Origin: Actinomycetes bacterium
GTDB taxonomy: Bacteria; Actinomycetota; Acidimicrobiia; Acidimicrobiales; RAAP-2
Direction: 5' to 3'
Assembly (NCBI GenBank): GCA_021848365.1
Contig: JAJZUS010000003.1
Coordinates: 156,553-220,552, forward strand
Length of the DNA: 64,000 nucleotides
The notes beneath the pieces were generated by a model. It ran no database searches. It was not told the origin of the DNA and was given only the letters and a program-made list of their open reading frames with translations. The number at the start of each line of letters is the position of its first letter. The stretch's first letter is position 1. Made by a program: the position numbers and the translations under genes. This document shows, in pieces, positions 41,095 to 52,834 of this stretch.

Positions 41095-41100
41095 TACGAT
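41095..41100 (+). promoter_or_regulatory. -10 box of trpS
   Basis: TACGAT, 6 nt before the ATG at 41107; leaderless start inferred. Confidence 0.5.
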
Positions 41101-41106
41101 GGACCG

Positions 41107-42084
41107 ATGCGCGTCCTTTCCGGCATCCAACCCTCCGGCGCCATGCACATCGGCAACTACCTCGGTGCCATTCGACAGTGGGTCGCGGCACAGGGTCCCG
41201 ACGCCTACTACTGCGTCGTCGACCTTCACGCCCTGACCCTCGAGATCGAACCGGCGGCCCTACGTCGTCAGAGCGACGACCTCTTGGCGATCCTGATCGC
41301 CTGCGGCCTCGATCCCACGAGGACCACGCTGTTCGTCCAGAGCGACGTGCCCTACCACGCCCAGCTGTCGTGGCTGCTCGAGTGCGTCGCCTCCTACGGC
41401 GAGCTCACGCGGATGACCCAGTTCAAGGAGAAGTCCGGGCGCCAGCAGGGCTACCGGGTGGGTCTGCTCACCTATCCCGTCCTCATGGCGGCCGACATCC
41501 TGCTCTACCAGAGTCAGCAGGTGCCCGTGGGCGACGATCAGCGCCAGCACCTGGAGTTGACTCGCGACATCGCCGAGCGCTTCAACGCCCGCTACGGCGA
41601 GGTCTTCACGATTCCCGAGGGAGTTCAGCCGCCGGTCGCGGCGCGCGTCATGGACCTCCAAGAGCCCGAGCGGAAGATGTCGAAGTCGGTCGCCAGTCCG
41701 CTGGGCTGCCTCTTCCTGCTCGACGAGCCCACGACCATCGAGCGCAAGATCAAGCGGGCGGTGACCGACACCGACGGTGAGATGCGCTACGACCCGGCCG
41801 CGAAGCCGGGACTGGCGAACCTGCTGGAGATCTTCGCCGCCCTGACCGAGACGACTCCGACGCGGGTGGCGGAGGGCTACTCGCGCTACGGCGACTTGAA
41901 GTCCGATCTGGCCGAGGTGGTCGTCGAGGCGCTGCGGCCGATCGGCGCTCGCTACGAGGAGTTGCGCGCCGATCTCGGTGAGTTGCATCGGCTGCGTGAG
42001 GTGGGCGCCGAGAAGGCGGTCGAGGTCGCGGCCCGCACCTACGGAGCGGCCGCGGCGGCGATGGGACTGACGCCTCGTCCCTAG
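41107..42084 (+). CDS. trpS: Tryptophanyl-tRNA synthetase
   Basis: A class I aminoacyl-tRNA synthetase of 325 aa, normal for the bacterial form. HIGNYLGAIRQW (HIGH equivalent) is near residue 16. VGDDQRQHLELTRDIAERFN is the tryptophan-pocket region, and KMSKSVAS is the second signature. Its stop shares CTAG with the site-2 protease gene. Confidence 0.97.
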   Translation: MRVLSGIQPSGAMHIGNYLGAIRQWVAAQGPDAYYCVVDLHALTLEIEPAALRRQSDDLLAILIACGLDPTRTTLFVQSDVPYHAQLSWLLECVASYGELTRMTQFKEKSGRQQGYRVGLLTYPVLMAADILLYQSQQVPVGDDQRQHLELTRDIAERFNARYGEVFTIPEGVQPPVAARVMDLQEPERKMSKSVASPLGCLFLLDEPTTIERKIKRAVTDTDGEMRYDPAAKPGLANLLEIFAALTETTPTRVAEGYSRYGDLKSDLAEVVVEALRPIGARYEELRADLGELHRLREVGAEKAVEVAARTYGAAAAAMGLTPRP

Positions 42085-42707
42085 ACGAGGAGGTGGAGCC
42101 ACCAGTTCTGCAGGCTCGTCAGCGCCGAGGTGCCGACGTGGAAGACGGCGGCGTCCAGGATGACGAGGATCATCACGATCGGCAGGGCCGCGGCGCGAAA
42201 CCGGTAGTAGTCGGCCAGTCGTCGACGCGGCACGAATCGCTCGATGATCGCCGAACCGTCGAGGGGCGGTATGGGCAGCAGGTTGAAGACGGCGAGGGTC
42301 AGATTGACGAGACCGATGTACGCCCCCAGTTGGAGCATCCAGAGCTGGTAGGTCACGTGCAGGGCGATCTCGCTGATCACGTAGCCGACGCCCGACAGCA
42401 CGATGTTCACCATGGGGCCGACCAGGGCTACGTACAGCGACTGCCGCCGGGGGTCGCGAAGCCGGTTCACGTTGACCGGCACGGGCTTCGCGTAGCCGAA
42501 GGCCGGGAGCCCCGCGAAGAGCAGTAGGGCCGGGAGGAGCACCGTGCCGAACGGGTCCACGTGTCGGAGGGGGTTCAGGGTGAGTCGGCCGTTCTCCTTC
42601 GCCGTCGGATCACCGAAGAGGTAGGCGACGTAGCCGTGGCTCACCTCGTGCAGGACGATCGAGGGAATCACGGCGATGAAGAAGTACACGTAGTTGGACA
42701 CGCTCAC
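42081..42707 (-). CDS. Site-2 protease family membrane metalloprotease (M50)
   Basis: A 208-aa compact intramembrane protease of the short Rv-type M50B group. The zinc motif H-E-x2-H lies in VLHEVSHGYVA near residue 20, and the third ligand is in NLLPIPPLDGS. Four to five hydrophobic helices are present, with no PDZ domain. The substrate is unknown. GTG 42707 overlaps the xerD stop (GTGA). Confidence 0.92.
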   Translation of the reverse strand: MSVSNYVYFFIAVIPSIVLHEVSHGYVAYLFGDPTAKENGRLTLNPLRHVDPFGTVLLPALLLFAGLPAFGYAKPVPVNVNRLRDPRRQSLYVALVGPMVNIVLSGVGYVISEIALHVTYQLWMLQLGAYIGLVNLTLAVFNLLPIPPLDGSAIIERFVPRRRLADYYRFRAAALPIVMILVILDAAVFHVGTSALTSLQNWWLHLLV

Positions 42708-43592
42708 CCCTGGGCTCGAGGGTGAGCGTACTGGTAGGCGGCGTGCAGGGCGGTCGGACTGACGGCCGTGTACACCTGGGTCGTCGCGATGGACGCGTGC
42801 CCCAACAGCTCCTGGACGACCCGAACGTCGGCCCCGTGGGCCAGCATGTGCGTCGCGCAGGAGTGGCGGAGCACGTGGGCGCTGAGGTGGGCGACGTCGA
42901 GGCCCACGGCGCGACCACGTCGACGCAGGACGAGGTCCGCGCCCTGACGGGTGAGTCGTCCGCCCCGGTTGTTGAGGAAGAGGTACGAGGTGCGTGGCTC
43001 AGCCGCGAGAATTGAGCGGCCCTCGGGCGCGAGGTACTGCTCGAGGGCCATCCGAAGGGAGCGTCCCAGGGGAACGAGTCGTTGTCGGGATCCCTTCCCG
43101 GTCACGAGGGCGGTCTCCTCGATGAAGTCGAGGTCCTCGAGGCGTACTCCGATCGCCTCGCTCACGCGAGCGCCCGTTCCGTAGAGGAACTCGAGCAGGG
43201 CGCGGTCGCGCCGGTCGCGGGCCTCGCTCCCCCAGGGAGCGTCGAGGAGGCGCTCCACGACCTCCTCGCTCAACGGGTGCGGTAGCGAGCGAGGCACGCG
43301 GGGCGGGCGCACCGACGCGGTCGGGTCCGCCGCCACGTCGCCCTCCGCGAGCAGGAATCCGAACCAGCCCCGCAGTGCGGCGCGCGATCGCGCCACTGAG
43401 GTGGGTGCTCGACCCACCACGCGGAGGGTGGCGAGGTATCGGTCGAGGTCGTCGGCCCCGCACCGGAGAGGGTCGACTCCCTCGTCCCGGCACCACTGTA
43501 GGAACTGGACGAGGTCACGGCGGTAGGAGTCGATGGTGGCTCGAGCACGACCACGCTCGACGGCGAGCCACTCCAGGAAGTCGCGCAGGGGC

Positions 43593-43618
<26 letters not shown>
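42704..43618 (-). CDS. xerD: Tyrosine recombinase XerD
   Basis: A 304-aa site-specific recombinase that resolves chromosome dimers at dif. The N-terminal SAM-like domain (LRDFLEWLAVERGRARATIDSYRRDL) precedes the catalytic domain: R in GARVSEAIGVRLEDLD, K in GKGSRQRLVPLG, H-x2-R in SAHVLRHSCATHML, then HAS and the nucleophile in TTQVYTAVS. Its location beside recN, pyrG and scpAB is the usual actinobacterial setting for XerD and is not a phage integrase context. Confidence 0.94.
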
Positions 43619-45802
<2,184 letters not shown>

Positions 45803-45818
45803 TCATCCACGGGCCCCC

Positions 45819-45824
45819 ATTGTA
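45819..45824 (-). promoter_or_regulatory. -10 box of pyrG
   Basis: TACAAT on the minus strand, about 28 nt before ATG 45790. Confidence 0.45.
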
Positions 45825-45849
45825 GCGGGCGGCTCGGCCCGGTCCGGGG

Positions 45850-47436
45850 CTAACGCGTCGCGTCGAGCAGACGTTGCGCGAGAGCACGGGCGTCTGGGGC
45901 ATTCGGGTCCCCGACCAGCATCCGAGCGATCTCGCCGACGCGCTCGTCACCGTCGACCCGACGAACCCACGTCGACGTGCGCCCCCCGGACGTTCCCTTC
46001 TCGATGACGAAGTGACGTCGGGCGCGCGCCGCCACCGACGCGAGGTGCGTCACGGCCACCACCTGCTGACGCTCCCCGAGCTCGGCCAGGCAGTCCCCGA
46101 TCTGCTGGGCGACCTGCCCCCCGACTCCGGCGTCGATCTCGTCGAAGATGGCGACGGTGTCGTCACGGGCCGTCTCCAGGGCGATCGCCAGTAGGAGGCG
46201 ACTCAGCTCTCCCCCGCTGGCCAGACTCGCCACGCTGCCGGCCGGCAGCCCGGGGTTCGGGCGAAAGAGCAGGGCGACCTCGGATCCGTCGACACCGTCC
46301 ACGCGCCACTTCACGTCAGCGAGCGGGAGGGCCACCCGGGGCAGCTGGAGGGTAACGGCCCGCGCGAGGCGATCAGCGGCGGCGATGCGGTCCGCCCTCA
46401 GGCGAGCCGACTCCGCTTCCTCATCCCTGGTCAACGCCTCGATCGCGTCGTCGAGTTCCGCGAGCCTCGTCGTGGCCCCCCGAAGGTGCTCGAGCCGAGC
46501 CCGACCCTGCTGCTCGGCCTCGAGGACGTCGGCTAGGGACGTCCCGTGCTTGCGCACGAGGTGCTGGAGCCGATCGACCCTGTCGCTGAGGCGTTCGAGC
46601 GCCCCCGGATCGTCTTCGTCGTGCTCCACGACGTCGCGGAAGGTTCGCGCCCCGTCACGCAGGGCGTCGACGGCGTCGCGAAGTCCCTCGCGCACACGCT
46701 CGATCTCGTCGAGGTCGGGCAGCCGAGCGACCACGCGCGCGAGACGGCTGGCGAGGTCGTCACCCTGGTCCCCGTCGAGTTCCTCGGCCGCGGCGCGCAG
46801 GGCGGTCGCGGCGTCCCGTCGGGCGCTGAGTCGGGTCAGCTCCTCGAGCGTCTCCTCGAGCTCGTGGGGACCGGTGATCGACGCACCGTCGATCTCGGCG
46901 ATCTGGAACTCGAGGAGGTCCTGCTCTCGACGCCGACGGTCGAGGTCCCCACCGAGCTCGTGGCGTTCGCGTTCCAGTGAGCGGTGCTCACGTCGAAGTG
47001 CCTCGAGCGTTCCCGCGTCGATCCCGCCGTAACGATCCAGGAGGTCGAGGAGGGCCGCCCGGGTCCGCAGTCGAAGGGAGTCGTGCTGCCCGTGGACGGT
47101 CACGAGATCACCCCCGCGCTCTCGCAGCGCGGCGGAGCTGCACACGGTGCCGTCGATACTCCCCCGGAGTCGACCGGCCGCGGTCATCTCGCGCGCGAGT
47201 GACAGCTCGCCGAGCTCGCTCACGAAGAGTGCCGCCACGCGAAGGTCCTGCGCACTCGCGCTCCGCAGGTCTCCGGGGTCGTCACCGAGACACATCGCCA
47301 GGGCGTCGAGCAGGAGCGTCTTGCCCGCCCCCGTCTCTCCCGTGATGACGGTGAAGCCCTCGTCGAACTCGAGGCGGGCGTTCTCGATGGTGGCGAGTCC
47401 GTGAGCATCGAGCTCGACGAGTCGAACCTTAGGCAT
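45850..47436 (-). CDS. recN: DNA repair protein RecN
   Basis: A 528-aa SMC-like ATPase used early in double-strand break repair. Walker A is GETGAGKT at residues 32-39. A long coiled-coil middle region rich in Arg, Leu and Glu follows, then the ABC signature SLASGGELSRLLLAI and Walker B VAIFDEIDAGVGG. It is somewhat shorter than the usual 550-590 aa, with the shortening in the coiled coil. The start overlaps the end of nadK by 8 nt. Confidence 0.94.
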   Translation of the reverse strand: MPKVRLVELDAHGLATIENARLEFDEGFTVITGETGAGKTLLLDALAMCLGDDPGDLRSASAQDLRVAALFVSELGELSLAREMTAAGRLRGSIDGTVCSSAALRERGGDLVTVHGQHDSLRLRTRAALLDLLDRYGGIDAGTLEALRREHRSLERERHELGGDLDRRRREQDLLEFQIAEIDGASITGPHELEETLEELTRLSARRDAATALRAAAEELDGDQGDDLASRLARVVARLPDLDEIERVREGLRDAVDALRDGARTFRDVVEHDEDDPGALERLSDRVDRLQHLVRKHGTSLADVLEAEQQGRARLEHLRGATTRLAELDDAIEALTRDEEAESARLRADRIAAADRLARAVTLQLPRVALPLADVKWRVDGVDGSEVALLFRPNPGLPAGSVASLASGGELSRLLLAIALETARDDTVAIFDEIDAGVGGQVAQQIGDCLAELGERQQVVAVTHLASVAARARRHFVIEKGTSGGRTSTWVRRVDGDERVGEIARMLVGDPNAPDARALAQRLLDATR

Positions 47437-48256
47437 GTCCCTCGCGGAGACTCTCTCGAAGCCGGAAGCCCAGCTGCGAGCGGCGGGTCTCCACCACGAG
47501 CACCGGACGCTCGCTGCGCCGCACCGTCACCGTGTCCCCCACACGCAGCCCCGCGATGACGCGCCCGTCGGCGACTACTTCGGCACCGTGATTGAGCGCC
47601 TCGAGTCGCACCAGGCTGTCGCCCGCGACGACGATCGAGCGGTCGATCGTGAAGTGCGGAGCGACCGGTGTCAGCACCATCACGTCGAGCGAGACGTCGA
47701 TGACGGGACCTCCGGCCGAGAAGTTGTAGCCGGTGCTGCCCGTTGGAGTCGCGACCATGACGCCATCGGCGGAGTAGGTGAGGAACTCCTCGTCGTCCAC
47801 GAAGGACCGAATCCGCACGACGTGTCCCCCGTGGGGGCGCTCGACGACGACCTCGTTCAACGCGAAGGCCGGAGCCGGTTGCCCGGGCAGCGAGATCCCG
47901 AGGGCGAGTCGCTCCAAGACGTGCGGGCTGTCGAGGGCACTGCGCACGTCATCGAGCAGTTCACTCGCCGGCACGTTGAGCAGGAAGCCCACGCGACCGA
48001 GGTTGACCGCGAGGATCCGTAGGCCGTGTTCGTGGGCCAACCGAGCCGACTTGAGGAAGGTTCCGTCGCCGCCCAGGCTGACGACCAGGTTCGGTGCCCC
48101 GGGGGGCGCGGCGTTTACCTCGTCGAGTAGGTGGAGGGACGACTGGATGCCGTCGGCGCGGAGGCGGCTGCCGACGTCCTTCGCGAGCTCGACCGCGTCG
48201 GATCGGTTGCTGAACGCCGTGAAAAGTATCTGGGGCACGGTTCTCCTCGGAGCCAT
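47429..48256 (-). CDS. nadK: NAD kinase
   Basis: Phosphorylates NAD to NADP. The 275-aa protein has LGGDGTFLKSARLA (GGDG motif), the LGRVGFL loop, and TPTGSTGYNFSAGGP, which is close to the family NPTGSTAY-SAGGP motif. ATG 48256 was preferred; a GTG or upstream in-frame start at 48304 adds 16 non-family residues. It is followed directly by recN, as in many actinobacteria. Confidence 0.95.
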   Translation of the reverse strand: MAPRRTVPQILFTAFSNRSDAVELAKDVGSRLRADGIQSSLHLLDEVNAAPPGAPNLVVSLGGDGTFLKSARLAHEHGLRILAVNLGRVGFLLNVPASELLDDVRSALDSPHVLERLALGISLPGQPAPAFALNEVVVERPHGGHVVRIRSFVDDEEFLTYSADGVMVATPTGSTGYNFSAGGPVIDVSLDVMVLTPVAPHFTIDRSIVVAGDSLVRLEALNHGAEVVADGRVIAGLRVGDTVTVRRSERPVLVVETRRSQLGFRLRESLREGHA

Positions 48257-48330
48257 GGTACCGAGGCGGGGCCCGGGACCATGGTTGTCACCGTGTCGGG
48301 GCACAATGGACCTAGTCGAGGGGAGGTCGC

Positions 48331-48963
48331 GTGTTCGAAGGGCATCGGGAGAAGAAGGCGGAGCAGGCCGCCGCGGCTGAGCACGAGGCCGCCGCGGCCC
48401 ATCTCGCGGAGTTGCGGTCTCTGATTGGGGCCGTTGACGGATCGCAGCCCCTCACGAGCGACGGGCTCATCCTGAAGTCGGGAGAGCTGGTCCTCGGTGA
48501 GGTCCGGGGAGCTGGGTTGATCGCCGAGCGCCGTGGACCCGGTCACTACTCGGGCGCCAGCCAGGGGATCTCCATTCCCGTGGGCCACGTGGGTGGGCGC
48601 TCGGTTCGCTACCGCGTGGGCGCCACCCGCGGCCACTACGTTCCCGGAGATCCCGTCCCCACGTGCGTCGACCACGGCATCGTGACGATCACGAGCCAAC
48701 GTCTCGTCTTCCGTGGGGCGGCGAAGACGACGGAAATCGTCCTCGGACACCTGGTCGGCGTCAGTCACGATCGGGGTACCGTGACCCTCAACGTCTCGGG
48801 GCGCGAGAGCGCCATCATCTTCTCGCTCGGGGCGCACCTCGACGACTGGTTCGCCACCCGGATGTCGCTGGCCCTCGCCCTGCACGAGGGTGGCGGAACG
48901 AACGTGCTGGCGCAACTCCACCAGCAACTCGAGGAGATGGAGCACGCGAGCCCGTCGGGCTGA
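48331..48963 (+). CDS. Hypothetical protein with PH-like C-terminal domain
   Basis: A 210-aa soluble protein. An alanine/glutamate-rich helix at residues 6-30 comes first. The second half has strands typical of the small bacterial PH-like module (for example GIVTITSQRLVFRGAAKTTEIVLGHLVGVSHD, seen in parts between residues 110 and 150). GTG 48331 has GGGGAGG 6 nt upstream. No membrane segment or enzyme motif is visible. Function unknown. Confidence 0.75.
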   Translation: MFEGHREKKAEQAAAAEHEAAAAHLAELRSLIGAVDGSQPLTSDGLILKSGELVLGEVRGAGLIAERRGPGHYSGASQGISIPVGHVGGRSVRYRVGATRGHYVPGDPVPTCVDHGIVTITSQRLVFRGAAKTTEIVLGHLVGVSHDRGTVTLNVSGRESAIIFSLGAHLDDWFATRMSLALALHEGGGTNVLAQLHQQLEEMEHASPSG

Positions 48964-48981
48964 CGACGGCCACGCAGCCTC

Positions 48982-48987
48982 TACACT
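48982..48987 (+). promoter_or_regulatory. -10 box of 102-aa gene
   Basis: TACACT, 7 nt before the GTG at 48995; leaderless start inferred. Confidence 0.45.
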
Positions 48988-48994
48988 GCCCCTC

Positions 48995-49303
48995 GTGGAG
49001 AGCCTGTCCGTTCCCCGAACTCGCCGACGCGTCGTGATCCTCGCCGTTGGGCTTCTCGTCGTGGGAGGGGTGCTCTTAGGCGTCGGCCTGTCGAGCGGTG
49101 GCGGCTCGAACCTCTCCGGGGGCCTCACCCTCACCAAGGCTCAGGCCTTCTCCTACGGCTGGGAGAACATCGGGGGATGCCGGGAGGCGCGCCTCGACCA
49201 CGGGGTCGACCACGATCCGCAGGGTTTCGTCGACCAGGAGCACGACGAGTGCATTCCGGGACAGCCACTGCCCACGATCGGGTCGGGCGGGCCAACTCAG
49301 TGA
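48995..49303 (+). CDS. Small secreted or membrane-anchored hypothetical protein
   Basis: A 102-aa protein with an N-terminal hydrophobic segment (about residues 12-33) after a basic start, then an exported domain containing two cysteines (GGCREARLD and DECIPGQP) that could form a disulfide. GTG 48995 was chosen over the earlier in-frame start because of the leaderless promoter and the position of the signal-anchor. No family is recognised. Confidence 0.65.
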   Translation: MESLSVPRTRRRVVILAVGLLVVGGVLLGVGLSSGGGSNLSGGLTLTKAQAFSYGWENIGGCREARLDHGVDHDPQGFVDQEHDECIPGQPLPTIGSGGPTQ

Positions 49304-49321
49304 TTCGCCGCGGGACCACTC

Positions 49322-49349
49322 GGCCCCGCGAACGGTCGGTCGCGGGGCC
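49322..49349. terminator. 10-bp hairpin between convergent genes
   Basis: GGCCCCGCGA (49322-49331) pairs perfectly with 49340-49349 around an 8-nt loop, midway between the stops at 49303 and 49352. A bidirectional terminator is likely. Confidence 0.75.
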
Positions 49350-49351
49350 AC

Positions 49352-49651
49352 TCAGGACGTCGAGGGCTCGGTTCCTCGCGATCGGTTGCGCATCACGGTG
49401 AGGGCGCCCGCGGCCCACACGATGACGACGGTCAGCCAGTAGGCCGCGAGGACCCACGGATGAAGGACTCGCCGGGGCGGCGAGAACGCCGTGGAGGCGA
49501 GGGGTGCGTAACCCACCCACCCCGTGAAGGGCTGAGTGCCCCCCTCCCACCACGACAGCACGCCCTCGCCGACGACGGCGAGGGCGAGTCCCCAGGCGAT
49601 GACGATCACGACCCGCTGGCCCGTGTTCAGTCGACCCATGATCGAGATCAT
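49352..49651 (-). CDS. Two-helix membrane protein, hypothetical
   Basis: A 99-aa protein with hydrophobic helices near residues 14-32 and 65-88. The start GRLNTGQRVVIVIAWGLALAV resembles small actinobacterial membrane proteins of unknown role. ATG 49651 or ATG 49639 may be the start. It lies after the PEP synthase gene on the same strand, 82 bp downstream. Confidence 0.65.
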   Translation of the reverse strand: MISIMGRLNTGQRVVIVIAWGLALAVVGEGVLSWWEGGTQPFTGWVGYAPLASTAFSPPRRVLHPWVLAAYWLTVVIVWAAGALTVMRNRSRGTEPSTS

Positions 49652-49733
49652 GTCACCGATCACCCCGTGAGGGGCGGAGCCCCACGAACGTTGCCGAGGC
49701 CCCCTTCCCCAAGGGCGAGACTCGCCGGCGAGT

Positions 49734-52016
49734 TCAGGTGAGGGCCCGTCCTCTCTCGACGACGATTCGCCACTCCGCGCGCGAGATCGCGCGTCGAGCC
49801 GCGTCGACGGCGTCCGGATTGACCGAGATCGAGGTGATTCCGGCACGAACGAGGTGTTCGGCGAACTCCGGATGGTTGGACGGCGCCTGTCCACACAGGG
49901 ACGACGTGATGCCCGCACGGCGGGCACCCTCGATGATTCGATCGATCGTTCCGAGTACGGCGGTGTCGGATTCGTCGAAGAGTTCGCTGCAGGTCTCGGA
50001 GTCGCGATCCACGCCGAGCACGAGTTGGGTGAGGTCGTTCGACCCTATGGAGACACCGGAGACGCCCATCGCGGCGTACTGCTCGACGCGATAGGCGACC
50101 GACGGGACCTCGGCCATGACCCAGATCGGGCACGAGGATCCGAGGGGGCTGTCGTGGACGATCTCGAGGCAGCGCTCGAGCTCGCTCGAGGTTCGCACGA
50201 AGGGGATCATCAGGACCAGGTTGTCCCAGTCCTCACGTACGCGTGCCAGGGCGTCGAGCTCGAGTCGGAACACCTCCGGTTCTCGCACGTAGCGGTAGCA
50301 TCCTCGAAACCCGATCATCGGGTTGTCCTCGTGGGGCTCGAACCGGTCGCCGCCCTCGAGCCGCACGAACTCGTTCGTGCGGAAGTCCGTCGAGCGGTAC
50401 ACCACGGGTCGTCCCGCGAAGGCCTTGGCGATGCGCCCGATGGAACGAGCCATCGCCTCGACGAAGGTCGCCCCCTCCCCTCGCTCGATGAGGAGTCGGG
50501 GGTGAACGCCGCCGAGAGCCTCGGTGAGCAGGAACTCAGCCCGAAGCAGACCGACGCCGTCGACGTCGAGGGCCGCGATGTCGTCCGCCTTCTCCGCGAA
50601 GGCCAGGTTCACGTAGAGCCGCGTGGCGAGCGGGAGGACGTTCGACGCGCCGGCGAGTCCGGCGACCGGTGCCCCTCTCACGATCACCGCGTCGGGAGGC
50701 CGCGAGGGAACGGGGGGCGCGCCGGCGGTGACGACGCCTTTCTCTCCGTCCACCGTGACGACCTCGCCCGTGCGCAAGATCGTGGTGGCCTCACGGGCGC
50801 CGACGACGCAGGGAACCCCCAGCTCCCGGGAGACGATCGCCGCGTGACAGGTCACGCCGCCGCCGTCGGTCACGAGGGCGCTCGCGCGACGCATGACCGG
50901 GACCCAGTCCGGGCTAGTCATGTGCGCGACCAGGACCTCCCCGTCGATCAGCTCGTCGCCCTGAGCAGCGGTCTCGAGGATGCGCACCGCCCCTGTCGCC
51001 CGACCCGCCGAGGCCGCCAGGCCCTGGACGAGGACGCGTCCCGCCTCGGGAGCGGGCGACGGGACCCCGCCGGTCGCGGTGATGGGCCGGGACTGCACGA
51101 GGTAAGTCGTTCCACGGGCCATCGCCCACTCCATGTCCTGGGGCTCTCCGTAATGGGCCTCGACCGCGAGCCCGAGGCGAGCGAGCCCGAGGACCTCCTC
51201 GTCCGAAAGGACGCGCTGTCGCGCCTCGTCGGCGGTCAGTGGGATGCGGAGATCTTCGCCGTCGGGCCCCCGGACGATCTTCGACTCCTGCACGCCCACG
51301 CGCGCGCTGCGCACGTGGGGACCGTCCTTATCGACGACGTAGGTGTCCGGCTCCACTTCACCGCTCACGACGACCTCGCCTTGTCCGACGGCCGCTTCGA
51401 TGACCATCGTCGTTCGATCGCCCGTCGCCGGATCGACGCTGAACATCACACCCGAGCGTTCGGAGGGGATCATCTCCTGGATCACCACTCCCATCTCCGG
51501 GACGTCGGTCAGTCCTCGGGTCGCGCGGTAGGAGAGCACTCTCTCGCCGTAGAGGGACGCCCAGCAGTCTCGGACTCGCGCGAGGACCGCGTCGTCGCCC
51601 GCGACGTTGGTGAACGTGACGTTCATACCAGCGAAGGACGTGTCGCTGGCGTCCTCGCCCGTGCCAGAGGATCGGATGGCGACCCGGATCTCGTCGCCCA
51701 GATGCCGGTAGGCGTCGAGGATCGACGCGGCGAGCTCCGTCGGAAGGGCGACGGCGCGAACGAGGCGCTGCGCCTCTCGAGCGGCGTCGGCTCGGGTCGA
51801 GGCGCTCGTGGCCGTGTTCGCCTGCGACGCGATCTGCGCGAGGCGCTGGGCGAGCCCCGCCCCCTCGATCGCGAATCGGTAGGCCCCGGACGTCACGACG
51901 AATCCTGGTGGGACGGGTAGGTGCGCGCTCGTCAGCTCGCCGAGGTTGGCCCCCTTTCCCCCCACCTCGGGTGCGTCGGAAACGCGAATGTCGTCGAACC
52001 AGCGAACGAAGTCCAC
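49734..52016 (-). CDS. ppsA: Phosphoenolpyruvate synthase
   Basis: Converts pyruvate, ATP and water to PEP, AMP and phosphate for gluconeogenesis. The 760-aa protein has the N-terminal ATP-grasp domain ([13 protein letters not shown]), the phosphohistidine domain with the catalytic His in [22 protein letters not shown], and the C-terminal barrel with [15 protein letters not shown]. The start at GTG 52016 has a GGGG ribosome site; an in-frame longer start lacks family similarity. It fits an acetate-using metabolism together with acsA. Confidence 0.94.
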   Translation of the reverse strand: MDFVRWFDDIRVSDAPEVGGKGANLGELTSAHLPVPPGFVVTSGAYRFAIEGAGLAQRLAQIASQANTATSASTRADAAREAQRLVRAVALPTELAASILDAYRHLGDEIRVAIRSSGTGEDASDTSFAGMNVTFTNVAGDDAVLARVRDCWASLYGERVLSYRATRGLTDVPEMGVVIQEMIPSERSGVMFSVDPATGDRTTMVIEAAVGQGEVVVSGEVEPDTYVVDKDGPHVRSARVGVQESKIVRGPDGEDLRIPLTADEARQRVLSDEEVLGLARLGLAVEAHYGEPQDMEWAMARGTTYLVQSRPITATGGVPSPAPEAGRVLVQGLAASAGRATGAVRILETAAQGDELIDGEVLVAHMTSPDWVPVMRRASALVTDGGGVTCHAAIVSRELGVPCVVGAREATTILRTGEVVTVDGEKGVVTAGAPPVPSRPPDAVIVRGAPVAGLAGASNVLPLATRLYVNLAFAEKADDIAALDVDGVGLLRAEFLLTEALGGVHPRLLIERGEGATFVEAMARSIGRIAKAFAGRPVVYRSTDFRTNEFVRLEGGDRFEPHEDNPMIGFRGCYRYVREPEVFRLELDALARVREDWDNLVLMIPFVRTSSELERCLEIVHDSPLGSSCPIWVMAEVPSVAYRVEQYAAMGVSGVSIGSNDLTQLVLGVDRDSETCSELFDESDTAVLGTIDRIIEGARRAGITSSLCGQAPSNHPEFAEHLVRAGITSISVNPDAVDAARRAISRAEWRIVVERGRALT

Positions 52017-52383
52017 GGGGAACCCCCTGCTCACCTGCTGTCGCCAGCATGCGTCGACTGGGTCGTTCGAGACCAATCACCGAGAACGAGCAGTCCGATA
52101 GACATCACCTATGGCGGTGTCGTGCTCAGCCCTCGTCGTAGCGACGGGCCAGCTGCGAGAACGCGACAGCGGTGCGTCAGCGCGGGAGAGAGGTGGTGCT
52201 CCGGGGTCTCACCGGTTGGTGGGGTCCCGCAACGAACCGAGAGTGGACTTCCGCCGTACCTCGGCTCGGCCACCGGCCGCCCGTCGGTGCCTCGGGGAGA
52301 TTCGCCCGTTCGTGGCGACACGCGCGCCGATGGTTTTGGACGGGTGGGGCTGACGTGAGTACCTTGGCACTAGGAGGTCCGTT
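52017..52383. other. Intergenic region, 367 bp
   Basis: Divergent promoter region between ppsA and the 140-aa gene. A TACCTT hexamer at 52360-52365 and AGGAGG at 52372-52377 serve the rightward gene. No convincing gene is seen on either strand. Confidence 0.55.
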
Positions 52384-52806
52384 ATGAGTGAATCCACTGG
52401 ACTCATCGCCCTCGCCGTCACCCGAGACGAGGCCCGCATCTGGGATGCGGGCCTCGATGCGGGGACGAAGCCCACCACGGTGCGCGCCCCGAGCGACATG
52501 CAGCGCCATCACCACATCCGCGAGGCCCAGCACCACCACATGCACGACACCGATCACGCGGACGTCGCGTTCTTCGAGGGGCTCGCGGACGCCACCCGTG
52601 ACGCCCGTGAGGTGATTCTGGTCGGCCACGGTCGGGGCAAGGCCAACGCGATGCTGCGCATGATCCAGTACTGGGAGCGCAAGCGTCCGGACGCGGCGGG
52701 GAAGGTCATCGGGGCGATCGACTCGAATCTGGACGCCCTCAGCGACGCCGAGATCCTGGCCCTCGTGCGGGAGTGGTGGGACGAGCACCGCGAGTTCGTC
52801 GCCTAG
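52384..52806 (+). CDS. Stand-alone eRF1_3/Pelota-like domain protein with His-rich segment
   Basis: A 140-aa protein. The C-terminal half (VILVGHGRGKANAMLRMIQYW, then KVIGAIDSNLDALSDAEILALVREWW) has the layout of domain 3 of eRF1/Pelota-type proteins, which bacteria keep in their baeRF family. The middle carries three histidine clusters within about 20 residues (from about residue 41), which may bind metal. ATG 52384 has the full AGGAGG site. The N-terminal catalytic-like domain of baeRF proteins is absent, so a ribosome-related role is only inferred. Confidence 0.65.
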   Translation: MSESTGLIALAVTRDEARIWDAGLDAGTKPTTVRAPSDMQRHHHIREAQHHHMHDTDHADVAFFEGLADATRDAREVILVGHGRGKANAMLRMIQYWERKRPDAAGKVIGAIDSNLDALSDAEILALVREWWDEHREFVA

Positions 52807-52834
52807 CGTCGCTCGGACTCGCGCGCGACTTTCC

